The position numbers and the translations under genes were made by a program. Source: Streptomyces sp. CB02980 (lineage in GTDB: Bacteria; Actinomycetota; Actinomycetes; Streptomycetales; Streptomycetaceae). From it: a stretch of DNA of 64,000 nt. Shown here piece after piece: positions 7,742 through 16,030 of this stretch (positions are counted from its first letter, which is position 1; every line of letters starts with the position of its first letter). The stretch covers positions 62,001 to 126,000 of the forward strand of contig NZ_JACSCH020000006.1 in the NCBI RefSeq assembly GCF_014451325.2, given 5' to 3'. The notes under the pieces were generated by a model. It searched no databases and was not told the DNA's origin. It saw only the letters and a list, made by a program, of their open reading frames with translations.

Positions 7742-9479
7742 TCGACCAGGTCATCAGGCCGCGCAGGGCCGGCCAGGTGCCGTGGGTCTGGTAGGTGCCG
7801 CAGTTGGTCTTCCTGGTCAGGCAGTCCAGGGCCTTGTTCACCTCGGCCGGGGCCGTGTGGCCGTTGCCCGCCTGGGTGGAGGCCGGGAGGCCGATCGCGA
7901 CCTGTTCGGGGCGGAGGGCCGGGAAGACGCGGTCGGTGTTGCCCGCGACCGGGAAGCCGGTGAGCAGCATGTCGGTCATCGCGATGTGGAAGTCGGCGCC
8001 GCCCATCGAGTGGTACTGGTTGTCGAGGCCCATGATGGAGCCCGAGTTGTAGTCCTGGACGTGCAGCAGGGTGAGGTCGTCGCGCAGGGCGTGGATGACC
8101 GGCAGGTAGGCGCCCGCGCGCGGGTCCTGGCCGCCCCAGGGACCGGAGCCGTAGTACTGGTAGCCGAGCTGGACGAAGAAGGTCTCCGGGGCCATGGTCA
8201 GGACGAAGTTCTGGCCGTACTTGGCCTTGAGGGTCTTGACCGCCTGGATCAGGTTGACGATGACCGGGCTGGTCGGGTTCCGGAAGTCGGTGTCGCCGGT
8301 CTGGAGGGACAGCGAGTGGCCCTCGAAGTCGATGTCGAGGCCGTCGAGGCCGTACTCGTCGATGATCTTCGAGACGGAGGAGACGAACGTGTCACGGGCG
8401 GCGGTGGTGGAGAGCTGCACCTGGCCGTTCTGGCCGCCGATCGAGATCAGGACCTTCTTGCCGGCGGCCTGCTTGGCCTTGACGGCCGCCTTGAAGTCGG
8501 CGACCGACTCGACATTCGGGCACTCCGTCGCCGGGCACAGGCTGAAGCGGATGTCGCCCGAGGTCACCGAGGTCGGCTCGCCGAAGGCGAGGTTGATGAC
8601 GTCCCAGGAGGCGGGGACGTCGGCCATCCGGGTGTAGCCGGAGCCGTTGGCGAAGCTGGCGTGGAGGTAGCCGACGAGGGCGTGCGCGGGCAGGCCGGGG
8701 TTGCCCGGGTTGCCGCCGCTGGTCGTCGTCGCGCTCACGGTGGCCGACTTCGGGGACTCTCCCGCGCTGTTCACGGCGCTGACCTGGAAGGTGTACGCGG
8801 TGGAGGCGGTGAGTCCGGTGACGGTGGCCGAGGTGCCGCCGACCGTCTGGACCTTGGTGGTCCCCCGGTAGACGTTGTAGGAGGTGGCGCCGGAGACCGC
8901 GGACCAGGTCAGCGGGACGGTGGTGGAGGTCGGGGAGCCCGCCGCGAGGCCGGTGGGGGCGGCCGGGAGCTGGACCGGGTCGCCGCCGGGGCCGAAGAGG
9001 GAGAGGTCGTCGGCCTGGTAGGCGGGGGTGCCGTACCAGCCGTGGGTGTAGATCGTGACGGAGGTCGTCGAGGCGCCCGTCGTGAACGTGGTCGCGAGCC
9101 GCTGCCAGTCGGGGGCGGAGCCCGTCCAGGTGGAGACGTCGGTGGTGCCCGTACCGGTGGCACCGAGGTAGACGTAGCTGCCGCGCACCCAACCACTGAG
9201 CGTGTAGGCGGAGTTGGGCTTGACGGTGACGGTCTGGGAGCAGCGGGCGTTGTCGCTGCCGGCGGGGGTCGCCTGGAGTGCCTTCGTACCGCTGTGGGTG
9301 GGGGTGGAGACGACGGCGCCGCTGCCGGCGGTGCAGGTCCAGCCGTCGAGGCCGGCCTCGAAGCCGCCGTTGCGGGCGAGTTCGGCGTCGGCGGCCTGGG
9401 CGGTCGGGCCGAGTGCGGCGAGCCCTCCGGCGGCGAGGACGCCCGCGAGGAGCAGGGTGAGAGGTCTGGCGCGGTCCAC
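7677..9479 (-). CDS. secreted family 18 chitinase with CBM and fibronectin III domains
   Basis: The GTG at 9479 has a strong GGAGG 6 bases upstream and opens a 600-residue protein with a signal peptide of about 29 residues ending TAQA-AD. A carbohydrate-binding module (about 35-155), an FnIII domain (about 172-250, APTGL...TTTS) and a GH18 catalytic barrel follow. The barrel carries ISIGG near 346-350 and the catalytic DGLDIDFEG at about 379-387, with Glu386 as acid. It should hydrolyse chitin outside the cell. Two DasR-type operators lie 48-78 bases upstream, fitting control by N-acetylglucosamine metabolism. Confidence 0.95.
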   Translation of the reverse strand: MDRARPLTLLLAGVLAAGGLAALGPTAQAADAELARNGGFEAGLDGWTCTAGSGAVVSTPTHSGTKALQATPAGSDNARCSQTVTVKPNSAYTLSGWVRGSYVYLGATGTGTTDVSTWTGSAPDWQRLATTFTTGASTTSVTIYTHGWYGTPAYQADDLSLFGPGGDPVQLPAAPTGLAAGSPTSTTVPLTWSAVSGATSYNVYRGTTKVQTVGGTSATVTGLTASTAYTFQVSAVNSAGESPKSATVSATTTSGGNPGNPGLPAHALVGYLHASFANGSGYTRMADVPASWDVINLAFGEPTSVTSGDIRFSLCPATECPNVESVADFKAAVKAKQAAGKKVLISIGGQNGQVQLSTTAARDTFVSSVSKIIDEYGLDGLDIDFEGHSLSLQTGDTDFRNPTSPVIVNLIQAVKTLKAKYGQNFVLTMAPETFFVQLGYQYYGSGPWGGQDPRAGAYLPVIHALRDDLTLLHVQDYNSGSIMGLDNQYHSMGGADFHIAMTDMLLTGFPVAGNTDRVFPALRPEQVAIGLPASTQAGNGHTAPAEVNKALDCLTRKTNCGTYQTHGTWPALRGLMTWSINWDRYNQWQFSNNFDAYNWS

Positions 9480-9525
9480 AACTGCCTCCGGGGATGGGGG
9501 AATCGAGGTGGGAGCGCGCCACAGC

Positions 9526-9557
9526 ATGGTCCAGACCAATCAAGTGGTCAAGACCTC
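9526..9557 (-). promoter_or_regulatory. two DasR-type (dre) operators upstream of the chitinase gene
   Basis: TGGTCCAGACCA (9527-9538) and TGGTCAAGACCT (9545-9556) are two 12-base boxes spaced 18 bases start to start. Both closely match the known Streptomyces chitinase direct repeat and the dre consensus around TGGTCTAGACCA. The pair sits where chi promoters carry them. Binding by the GntR regulator DasR, released by glucosamine-6-phosphate, is expected from family knowledge. Confidence 0.85.
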
Positions 9558-9585
9558 TGTACCCGACGTCCGCACGGCGGACGAA

Positions 9586-9710
9586 CCGATCCGCCCACCG
9601 TACGGACCACACCCCTCCGGTCCGCCCACCGCACGAATCGCATCCCTCGGGTCCGGCCACCGCACGGCCCACCTCCATCCGCCCACCGCACGGACCACAC
9701 CCCTCCGCGC
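9586..9710. repeat. degenerate intergenic direct repeats
   Basis: The motif CCGCCCACCGCACGGACCAC and variants (CCGCCCACCGTACGGACCAC, CCGCCCACCGCACGAATC, CCGGCCACCGCACGGCCCAC) recurs four times with ACCCCTCCG spacers between the chitinase promoter and the next gene. Spacing is irregular and the spacers are not unique, so this is not CRISPR. No gene is visible here. Confidence 0.6.
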
Positions 9711-9734
9711 CGTGGCCCGTGCGGGCCGCCCGGG

Positions 9735-10205
9735 CTACGGGGTTCCTCCCGCCCGCCCGATCTGCCCCGCCGCCTCGTGCATCGCCAGCTCCAGGAGCGA
9801 GGCGTCGGTGAGGGTGCCCGCGCCGTCCGGCGCCACCAGCCAGCGCACCCCGCCGGTCGCCCGGCCCGGGTACGGGACCACGATCCAGGTCCCGGCGCCC
9901 GCGCCGCGCACCCCGGTGCCGAGCCAGCGGGTCACGGTGCCCGGCGGGACGAAGAAGCCCATCCGGGCGTCGCCGAAGTCGGCGAGGACCGGGCCCGGCC
10001 GGCCCACCAGGCGGGTCAGGACGTCGAGGGTGGGATAGCCGAGCTCCGCCGGCAGGATCAGGACGTCCCAGCGCCTGCCGGCGGGCAGCAGCGCGACCCC
10101 GTGCGGGTTGCGCTCCCACTCCCACCGGCAGGCGTCGGGATCGGGTGCGACCGAAACCAGCCACTCCACCGCGCTCTTGGCGCCCGAGGCCCCCGTACCA
10201 GTCAT
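9735..10205 (-). CDS. bifunctional primase/polymerase-like (prim-pol N-terminal) protein
   Basis: The 156-residue frame from the ATG at 10205 has AAGGAG 8 bases upstream, a better site than the in-frame GTG at 10232. The sequence DVLILPAELGYPTLDVLTRLVGRPGPVLAD and MGFFVPPGTVTRWLG is typical of the small Streptomyces proteins annotated as prim-pol-like. I see no clear catalytic triad, so enzymatic activity is doubtful. A Crp-type palindrome lies about 90-106 bases upstream. Confidence 0.6.
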   Translation of the reverse strand: MTGTGASGAKSAVEWLVSVAPDPDACRWEWERNPHGVALLPAGRRWDVLILPAELGYPTLDVLTRLVGRPGPVLADFGDARMGFFVPPGTVTRWLGTGVRGAGAGTWIVVPYPGRATGGVRWLVAPDGAGTLTDASLLELAMHEAAGQIGRAGGTP

Positions 10206-10295
10206 CGCAACGGTCTCCTTCCGTGTGGACACGGTGTCCGTACGGAGAGAGCGATTCGGGCGGCTGCTCTTACGCGGTTTCAGCTACCCATCAGT

Positions 10296-10311
10296 TGTGA
10301 TGTAGGTCACA
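10296..10311 (-). promoter_or_regulatory. Crp-type palindrome
   Basis: TGTGATGTAGGTCACA is a perfect TGTGA-N6-TCACA inverted repeat and also matches the published Streptomyces Crp motif GTG-N6-GNCAC. It lies between the stop of the FAD oxidase gene (10339) and the start of the prim-pol-like gene (10205), so it most likely acts on the latter. Confidence 0.6.
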
Positions 10312-10338
10312 TGCTGAGCCTCGGGAGGCCCTGGAGTC

Positions 10339-11757
10339 TCAGCTGTCGAAGCCGAGGCCCATCCGGTCCATCGCCTTCAGCCACAGGTTCCGGCGGCCGC
10401 CGTTCTCGTCGGCGCGCGCCATCGCCCACTTGGTGATGCCGATACCGGCCCAGGCGATCGGCTCGGGCGGGAACGGCAGCGGCTTGTGGCGGACCATCTC
10501 GAGCGCGGTGCGCTCGGTCCGCTCCCCCGCGAGCAGGTCCAGCATCACGTCGCCGCCGAAGCGGGTGGCGCCGACACCGAGGCCGGTGAACCCGGCCGCG
10601 TACGCCACCTTGCCCTGGTACGCCGTACCGAAGAAGGCCGAGAAGCGGGAACAGGTGTCGATCGCGCCGCCCCAGGCGTGGCTGAAGCGCAGCCCCTCCA
10701 ATTGCGGGAAGCAGCGGAAGAAGTGCTCGGCGAGCTTGAGATAGGTCTCCGGACGGTGGTCCATCTCGGCGCTGACCTTGCCGCCGAAGGGGTAGACCGC
10801 GTCGTAGCCGCCCCAGAGGATGCGGTGGTCGGCGGTGATCCGGAAGTAGTGGAACTGGTTGGCGGAGTCGCCGAGTCCCTGCCGGTTCTTCCAGCCGACG
10901 GAGGCGAGCTGCTCGGGGCTGAGCGGCTCGGTCATCAGGGCGTAGTCGTAGACCGGGACGGTGTACGCGCGCACGCGCTTGACCAGCGACGGGAAGACGT
11001 TGGTGCCGAGGGCGACCCGGCGGGCGAGGACACGGCCGTACGGGGTGCGGACGCCCATGCCGGCGCCGACGGAGACGAGGTCGAGGCCGGGGGTGTTCTC
11101 GTAGATCCGTACGCCCAGGTCCAGGCAGGCCCGCTTGAGGCCCCAGGCCAGCTTGGCGGGGTTCAGCATGGCGACGCCGCGGCGGTCCCAGAGACCGCCG
11201 AGGAAGGTCGGCGAGTCGACCTCGGCCCGGACGGCGTCCTGGTCGAGGAGTTCCAGGCCGTCCGCGAGACCGAGCCGGTCGATCTCCTCGTACATCTCGT
11301 GGAGTTCGTCGAGCTGGTACGGCTCGGTGGCGACGTCGATCTCTCCGGTGCGCTCGAAGTCGCAGTCCAGGGAGTAGCGGGCGACCGCCTCCTCGATGCC
11401 GTCGAGGTTGCGCTCGCCGAGCTCCTCCAGCTTCGGCAGTTCGCCCGGCCAGCGGGCGAGCCCGTTGCCGAAGCCGTGCGTGAGGGAGGCGGCGCAGAAG
11501 CCTCCGTTGCGGCCCGAGGCGGCCCAGCCCGCCTCGCGGCCTTCGATCAGTACGACATCCCGGGCGGGGTCGCGCTCCTTGGCGAGGAGCGCGGTCCACA
11601 GTCCGCTGTAGCCGCCGCCGACGACGAGGAGATCGCACTTCTCGGTGCCGGTGAGGGCGGGCAGGGCGCCGGGCTTGCCCGGGTCTTCCAGCCAGAAGGG
11701 GACGGGCTGGGCGTCGGAGAGAGATTGTGCAGCGAGACGCATGGCGACTGGGGCCAT
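10339..11757 (-). CDS. FAD-dependent amine oxidoreductase (gamma-glutamylputrescine oxidase-like, DAO family)
   Basis: A 472-residue flavoprotein with the FAD-binding Rossmann motif DLLVVGGGYSGLWTALLA near residue 42, the GWAASGRNGGFC segment, and the C-terminal GFTGLGVGATRFGG common to DadA/PuuB-type oxidases. It should oxidise an amine, plausibly putrescine or its gamma-glutamyl form, to an aldehyde with release of ammonia and peroxide. The ATG at 11757 has AAGGAG 9 bases upstream. It is the last gene of the aldehyde dehydrogenase-PotDABC operon, 37 bases after potC. The exact substrate is inferred from context. Confidence 0.85.
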   Translation of the reverse strand: MAPVAMRLAAQSLSDAQPVPFWLEDPGKPGALPALTGTEKCDLLVVGGGYSGLWTALLAKERDPARDVVLIEGREAGWAASGRNGGFCAASLTHGFGNGLARWPGELPKLEELGERNLDGIEEAVARYSLDCDFERTGEIDVATEPYQLDELHEMYEEIDRLGLADGLELLDQDAVRAEVDSPTFLGGLWDRRGVAMLNPAKLAWGLKRACLDLGVRIYENTPGLDLVSVGAGMGVRTPYGRVLARRVALGTNVFPSLVKRVRAYTVPVYDYALMTEPLSPEQLASVGWKNRQGLGDSANQFHYFRITADHRILWGGYDAVYPFGGKVSAEMDHRPETYLKLAEHFFRCFPQLEGLRFSHAWGGAIDTCSRFSAFFGTAYQGKVAYAAGFTGLGVGATRFGGDVMLDLLAGERTERTALEMVRHKPLPFPPEPIAWAGIGITKWAMARADENGGRRNLWLKAMDRMGLGFDS

Positions 11758-11794
11758 GGTTTCCAACTCCTTCGGTGCCTGAGCTGCGTTCTGC

Positions 11795-12589
11795 TCAGGC
11801 CGTTGCTGTTTTCTTGCGCCGGTTCGTAATGATTTGCCCGGCCACGACCACCAGTACCGCGAGGACGAACATCGCGGTGCCGATGACGTTGATCTGAACG
11901 GGGGTTCCTCGCTGTGCCGAGCCCCAGACGAACATGGGGAAGGTGACGGTGGAGCCCGCGTTGAAGTTGGTGATGATGAAGTCGTCGAACGAGAGCGCGA
12001 AGGCGAGCAGGGCGCCGGCGGCGATGCCGGGGGCCGCGATCGGCAGGGTGACGCGCAGGAAGGTCTGCGTGGGTCCCGCGTAGAGATCGCGCGCGGCCTC
12101 CTCCAGACGCGGGTCCATGGACATGACCCGGGCCTTGACCGCCGTCACCACGAACGACAGACAGAACATGATGTGGGCGATCAGGACCGTCCAGAAGCCG
12201 AGCTCGATGCCCATGTTGAGGAAGAGCGTGAGCAGCGAGGCGGCCATGACGACCTCGGGCATCGCCATCGGCAGGAAGATCAGCGAGTTGATCGCGCCGC
12301 GGGCCCGGAAGCGGTAGCGGACGAGCGCGAAGGCGATCATCGTGCCGAGGACGACGGCGCCGACCGTCGCCCAGGCGGCGAGCTGGAGCGAGAGGGAGAG
12401 CGACTCGCACATGTCGGCGACGCCGCAGGGGTCCTTCCAGGCGTCGAGCGAGAACTCCTGCCAGGAGTAGTTGAAGCGCCCCTTCGGCCTGTTGAAGGAG
12501 AACGCCATCACGACGAGGTTCGGCAGGATCATGTACGCGAGCGTGAGCAGGCCCGCGATGACGACGAGGTTGCGACGGATCCAACGCAT
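11795..12589 (-). CDS. spermidine/putrescine-type ABC transporter permease (PotC-like)
   Basis: 264 residues with six predicted membrane helices and the inner-membrane coupling motif EEAARDLYAGPTQTFLRVTLP (EAA loop, near 165-185). It pairs with the PotB-like permease to form the channel of a polyamine importer. The start ATG overlaps the upstream stop by one base (TGATG), so the two are translationally coupled. A longer open frame on the same strand up to 13618 is an artefact of high GC content. Confidence 0.93.
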   Translation of the reverse strand: MRWIRRNLVVIAGLLTLAYMILPNLVVMAFSFNRPKGRFNYSWQEFSLDAWKDPCGVADMCESLSLSLQLAAWATVGAVVLGTMIAFALVRYRFRARGAINSLIFLPMAMPEVVMAASLLTLFLNMGIELGFWTVLIAHIMFCLSFVVTAVKARVMSMDPRLEEAARDLYAGPTQTFLRVTLPIAAPGIAAGALLAFALSFDDFIITNFNAGSTVTFPMFVWGSAQRGTPVQINVIGTAMFVLAVLVVVAGQIITNRRKKTATA

Positions 12590-13521
12590 CAGACCAGGTC
12601 CTCCGTTCCCGCTCGGCGGATGTAGACGGTGACCATGGCCAGCACGATCGCCATGAGGATGAAGGAGAGCGCGGCCGCCGTCGGGTAGTCGAGGACCCGC
12701 AGGAACTGCGACTGGATGACGTTGCCGACCATCTTGGTGTCGGTCGAGCCGAGCAGTTCGGCGTTGACGTAGTCGCCGCTCGCCGGGATGAAGGTGAGCA
12801 GGGTGCCGGAGACGACGCCGGGCATCGACAGCGGGAAGGTCACCTTGCGGAAGGTGGTGGCCGGGGAGGCGTACAGGTCCTGCGCGGCCTCGTGCAGCCG
12901 GCCGTCGATCCGCTCCAGGGAGGTGTAAAGGGGCAGGATCATGAAGGGCAGGAAGTTGTACGTGAGGCCGCAGACGACCGCCATCGGGGTGGCGAGGACG
13001 CGGTCGCCCTCGGTCCAGCCGATCCAGCTGGTCACGTCGAGGACGTGCAGCGTGTTCAGCGCGTCGACGACGAGGCTGTCGTCGGCGAGGATCGTCTTCC
13101 AGGCCAGCGTCCGGATGAGGAAGCTGGTGAAGAAGGGTGCGATGACGAGGACGAGGAGCAGATTGCGCCAGCGGCCGGCCTTGAAGGCGATGAGGTACGC
13201 GAGCGGGTAGCCGAGCAGCAGACAGAGCAGGGTCGCGGTCCCGGCGTAGAGCAGGGAGCGGACGAACTGCGGCCAGTACTCCTGGAAGGCGTTCCAGTAG
13301 GTCTGGAAGTGCCAGGTGACCTTGAAGCCGGCTTCGAGCGAGCCGGTCTGGACCGAGGTCGAGGCCTGGTAGACCATCGGCAGCGCGAAGAAGACGAGCA
13401 GCCAGATGATGCCGGGCAGCAGCAGCCAGTAGGGGACGAGCCGCTTGCGGGTGGAGGGCTTGCGCAGAACCGGTTCCTCGACCGGTGCCGTCTCCTCCTT
13501 CGTGAGGGTAGTGGTGCTCAT
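12589..13521 (-). CDS. spermidine/putrescine-type ABC transporter permease (PotB-like)
   Basis: 310 residues. A charged N-terminus (1-27) precedes six membrane helices, with the EAA coupling loop HEAAQDLYASPATTFRKVTFP near 215-235. It forms the second half of the polyamine channel with the PotC-like protein. The start overlaps the end of the ATPase gene by four bases (ATGA), and its stop overlaps the potC-like start. Confidence 0.93.
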   Translation of the reverse strand: MSTTTLTKEETAPVEEPVLRKPSTRKRLVPYWLLLPGIIWLLVFFALPMVYQASTSVQTGSLEAGFKVTWHFQTYWNAFQEYWPQFVRSLLYAGTATLLCLLLGYPLAYLIAFKAGRWRNLLLVLVIAPFFTSFLIRTLAWKTILADDSLVVDALNTLHVLDVTSWIGWTEGDRVLATPMAVVCGLTYNFLPFMILPLYTSLERIDGRLHEAAQDLYASPATTFRKVTFPLSMPGVVSGTLLTFIPASGDYVNAELLGSTDTKMVGNVIQSQFLRVLDYPTAAALSFILMAIVLAMVTVYIRRAGTEDLV

Positions 13522-14666
13522 CCGGCGTCCTCCACCGTCTCCACGCCCGCGTCGATGTCCTGGGCGGCGTCGAGCCCGAAGGTGTGCGCCGGGTTCCAGT
13601 GCAGGACGACCTCGGCACCGGGGACCAGGCGGGTGTCCCGCTCGATGTTCTGCTCGTACACCTGGAGCTCCGCGCCGGCCGGCGAGTTCACCACGTACTG
13701 GGTGGAGACGCCGATGAACGAGGAGTCGGCGATCCGGCCGGTGACCCGGTTGCGGCCGTCGGCTATCGAACCGGCGTCGTCGGCGTGCGTCAGCGAGATC
13801 TTCTCGGGGCGGACGCCCACGAGCACCTTGCCGCCCTGGCGGACGGCGGAGGTACAGCGGTCGCCGGGGACGCGGAGCTTGCCGCCGCCGGCCGTGACGA
13901 GCACGTCGGCGCCGGTCTCGACGACCTCGGCCTCGATCAGGTTCGAGGTGCCGAGGAAGTTGGCGACGAAGGTGGTCTTCGGGTTCTCGTACAGGTCGGC
14001 GGGGGCGCCGAGCTGCTCGACGCGGCCGCCGTTCATCACCGCGACCTGGTCGGCCATCGTCATGGCCTCCTCCTGGTCGTGGGTGACGTGCACGAAGGTG
14101 ATGCCGACCTCGGTCTGGATGCGCTTGAGCTCCAGCTGCATCTGGCGGCGCAGCTTGAGGTCGAGGGCGCCGAGCGGCTCGTCGAGGAGCAGCACCTGCG
14201 GGTGGTTGATGAGCGCGCGGGCCACGGCGACGCGCTGCTGCTGGCCGCCGGAGAGCTGGTGCGGCTTGTGCCGGGCCTTGTCGCCGAGCTGGACGAGCTC
14301 CAGCATGTCGTCGACCTGCTTCTTCACCGACTTGATGCCGCGGCGGCGCAGGCCGAAGGCGATGTTCTCGGTGATGTCCATGTGCGGGAAGAGCGCGTAG
14401 GACTGGAAGACGGTGTTGACCGGCCGCTTGTACGGCGGGAGGTCGGTGACGTCCTTGTCGCCGAGGAAGACGGTGCCGGTGCTGGGGTCCTCCAGGCCGG
14501 CGATCATCCGCAGCGTGGTGGTCTTGCCGCAGCCCGAGGCGCCGAGGAGGGCGAAGAAGGAGCCCTGCGGGACGGTCAGGTCGAGCGGGTGGACGGCGGT
14601 GAAGGAGCCGTACGACTTGCTGATCCCGGTGAGACGGACGTCGCCGCCGGTGGTCTTGTCAGTCAT
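13518..14666 (-). CDS. spermidine/putrescine-type ABC transporter ATP-binding protein (PotA-like)
   Basis: 382 residues. Walker A GASGCGKTT (42-50), Q-loop in VFQSYALFPHM, signature LSGGQ (138-142), Walker B LLLDEP (159-164) and the switch His in VTHDQEEA are all intact. A TOBE-type regulatory domain fills the C-terminal third, with VRPEKISL. It powers the polyamine importer. The length and layout match PotA. It lies 43 bases after the binding protein gene and four bases overlap the next permease. Confidence 0.94.
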   Translation of the reverse strand: MTDKTTGGDVRLTGISKSYGSFTAVHPLDLTVPQGSFFALLGASGCGKTTTLRMIAGLEDPSTGTVFLGDKDVTDLPPYKRPVNTVFQSYALFPHMDITENIAFGLRRRGIKSVKKQVDDMLELVQLGDKARHKPHQLSGGQQQRVAVARALINHPQVLLLDEPLGALDLKLRRQMQLELKRIQTEVGITFVHVTHDQEEAMTMADQVAVMNGGRVEQLGAPADLYENPKTTFVANFLGTSNLIEAEVVETGADVLVTAGGGKLRVPGDRCTSAVRQGGKVLVGVRPEKISLTHADDAGSIADGRNRVTGRIADSSFIGVSTQYVVNSPAGAELQVYEQNIERDTRLVPGAEVVLHWNPAHTFGLDAAQDIDAGVETVEDAG

Positions 14667-14709
14667 GGGTTGTGGTCCCAGGGAGTGAGAGAGGTGGACG
14701 ACGGGGGCC

Positions 14710-15957
14710 TCAGGCGCCGATGAGCTTGGCGAACTTCTCCTCGTACGCCGTCTCCTCCGCGCTGGTGAGCGAGCGGAAGGCGTGCGACTTCTTGGCCATG
14801 GCCTTGTCCGGGAGGATCAGCGTGTTGTTCGCGAGTTCGGGGTCGATCTTGGCGAGCTCGTCCTTCACCCCGTCGACGGGGCACACGTAGTTGATGTACG
14901 CGGCGAGCTGGGCGGCGACGGGAAGCTCGTAGTAGTAGTCGATGAACTTCTCGGCGTTCGTCTTGTGCCGGGCCTGGGCGGGGACGAGCAGGTTGTCGCT
15001 GGAGGTGATGTAACCGGCCGACGGGATGGAGAACTTGATGTCCGGGTTGTCCGCCTGGAGCTGGATGATGTCGCCGGCCCAGGCGAGGCAGGCCGCGATG
15101 TCGCCCTTGTCCAGGTCGGAGGTGTAGTCGTTGCCGGTGAAGCGGCGGATCTGCTTCTTGTCGACGCCCTTCTGGAGGCGTCCGATCGCCGCGTCGTAGT
15201 CGGCGTCGGTGAAGTCGCCCGGGTCCTTGCCGAGGTCGAGCAGCGTCATGCCGACGGAGTCCCGCATCTCGGTGAGGAAGCCGACCCGGCCCTTGAGCGA
15301 GGGGTCGTCGAGGAGCTGGGTGACCGAGTCGACCTTCTTCCCGCCGGTCGCCTTGGCGTTGTACGCGATGACCGTGGAGATGCCGGTCCACGGGTACGAG
15401 TAGGCGCGGCCCGGGTCCCAGTCGGGGCTGCGGAACTGGGCGGAGAGGTTCGCGTACGCGTGGGGGAGGTTCGAGGAGTCGAGCTTCTGGACCCAGCCGA
15501 GCCGGATCATCCGGGCGGCGAGCCAGTCGGTGACGCAGATCAGGTCGCGGCCGGTGTCCTGGCCGGCCGCGAGCTGCGGCTTGATCTTGCCGAAGAACTC
15601 GACGTTGTCGTTGATGTCCTCGGTGTACTTGACCTTGATCCCGGTGCGCTTCGCGAACGCCTCCAGGGTCGGGCGGGACTTCTCGTCCTCGCTGACGTCC
15701 ATGTACTCGGTCCAGTTGGAGAAGGCGAGGGTCTTCTCCTTGGCCGACACGTCGGTGGAGGCGGGCCCCTGGCCCTCCCGCTTGGCCGGCGGGATGCCGC
15801 AGGCGCTCAGGGACGCGAGGCCTCCGACGGTGAGCGCGCCGACACCGCCCGCGCGCAGCATCGAACGGCGGGTGAGGGCGCCCCGGCCGCTCGTCAGGCT
15901 GCGACGTATCGCCGCCGTCTGCGCGGCGGAGAGGCTGTCGGGCTCGTACTGCTCCAT
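14710..15957 (-). CDS. spermidine/putrescine-type substrate-binding lipoprotein (PotD-like)
   Basis: 415 residues. Twin arginines (TRRSM, 29-33) precede a hydrophobic stretch and a lipobox LSAC with Cys53, so Tat or Sec export with lipid anchoring is expected. The mature part is a class D periplasmic-type binding protein with FSNWTEYMDVSED near its start and RRFTGNDYTSDLDKGD. It captures polyamines for the PotABC-like permease encoded downstream. A paralogue lies at 26239-27429. Confidence 0.92.
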   Translation of the reverse strand: MEQYEPDSLSAAQTAAIRRSLTSGRGALTRRSMLRAGGVGALTVGGLASLSACGIPPAKREGQGPASTDVSAKEKTLAFSNWTEYMDVSEDEKSRPTLEAFAKRTGIKVKYTEDINDNVEFFGKIKPQLAAGQDTGRDLICVTDWLAARMIRLGWVQKLDSSNLPHAYANLSAQFRSPDWDPGRAYSYPWTGISTVIAYNAKATGGKKVDSVTQLLDDPSLKGRVGFLTEMRDSVGMTLLDLGKDPGDFTDADYDAAIGRLQKGVDKKQIRRFTGNDYTSDLDKGDIAACLAWAGDIIQLQADNPDIKFSIPSAGYITSSDNLLVPAQARHKTNAEKFIDYYYELPVAAQLAAYINYVCPVDGVKDELAKIDPELANNTLILPDKAMAKKSHAFRSLTSAEETAYEEKFAKLIGA

Positions 15958-16030
15958 GCGCTGTGCCCTTTCGGGATGGTTGCGCCGCTGGTCGGGCGGC
16001 GAATGCCTCGCGGCGGTAGCCGCATATCGA

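Noticed and set aside
9586..9710. Possible CRISPR-like array
   Set aside because: Repeats are degenerate, spacers are not unique or regular, and no cas genes lie nearby.
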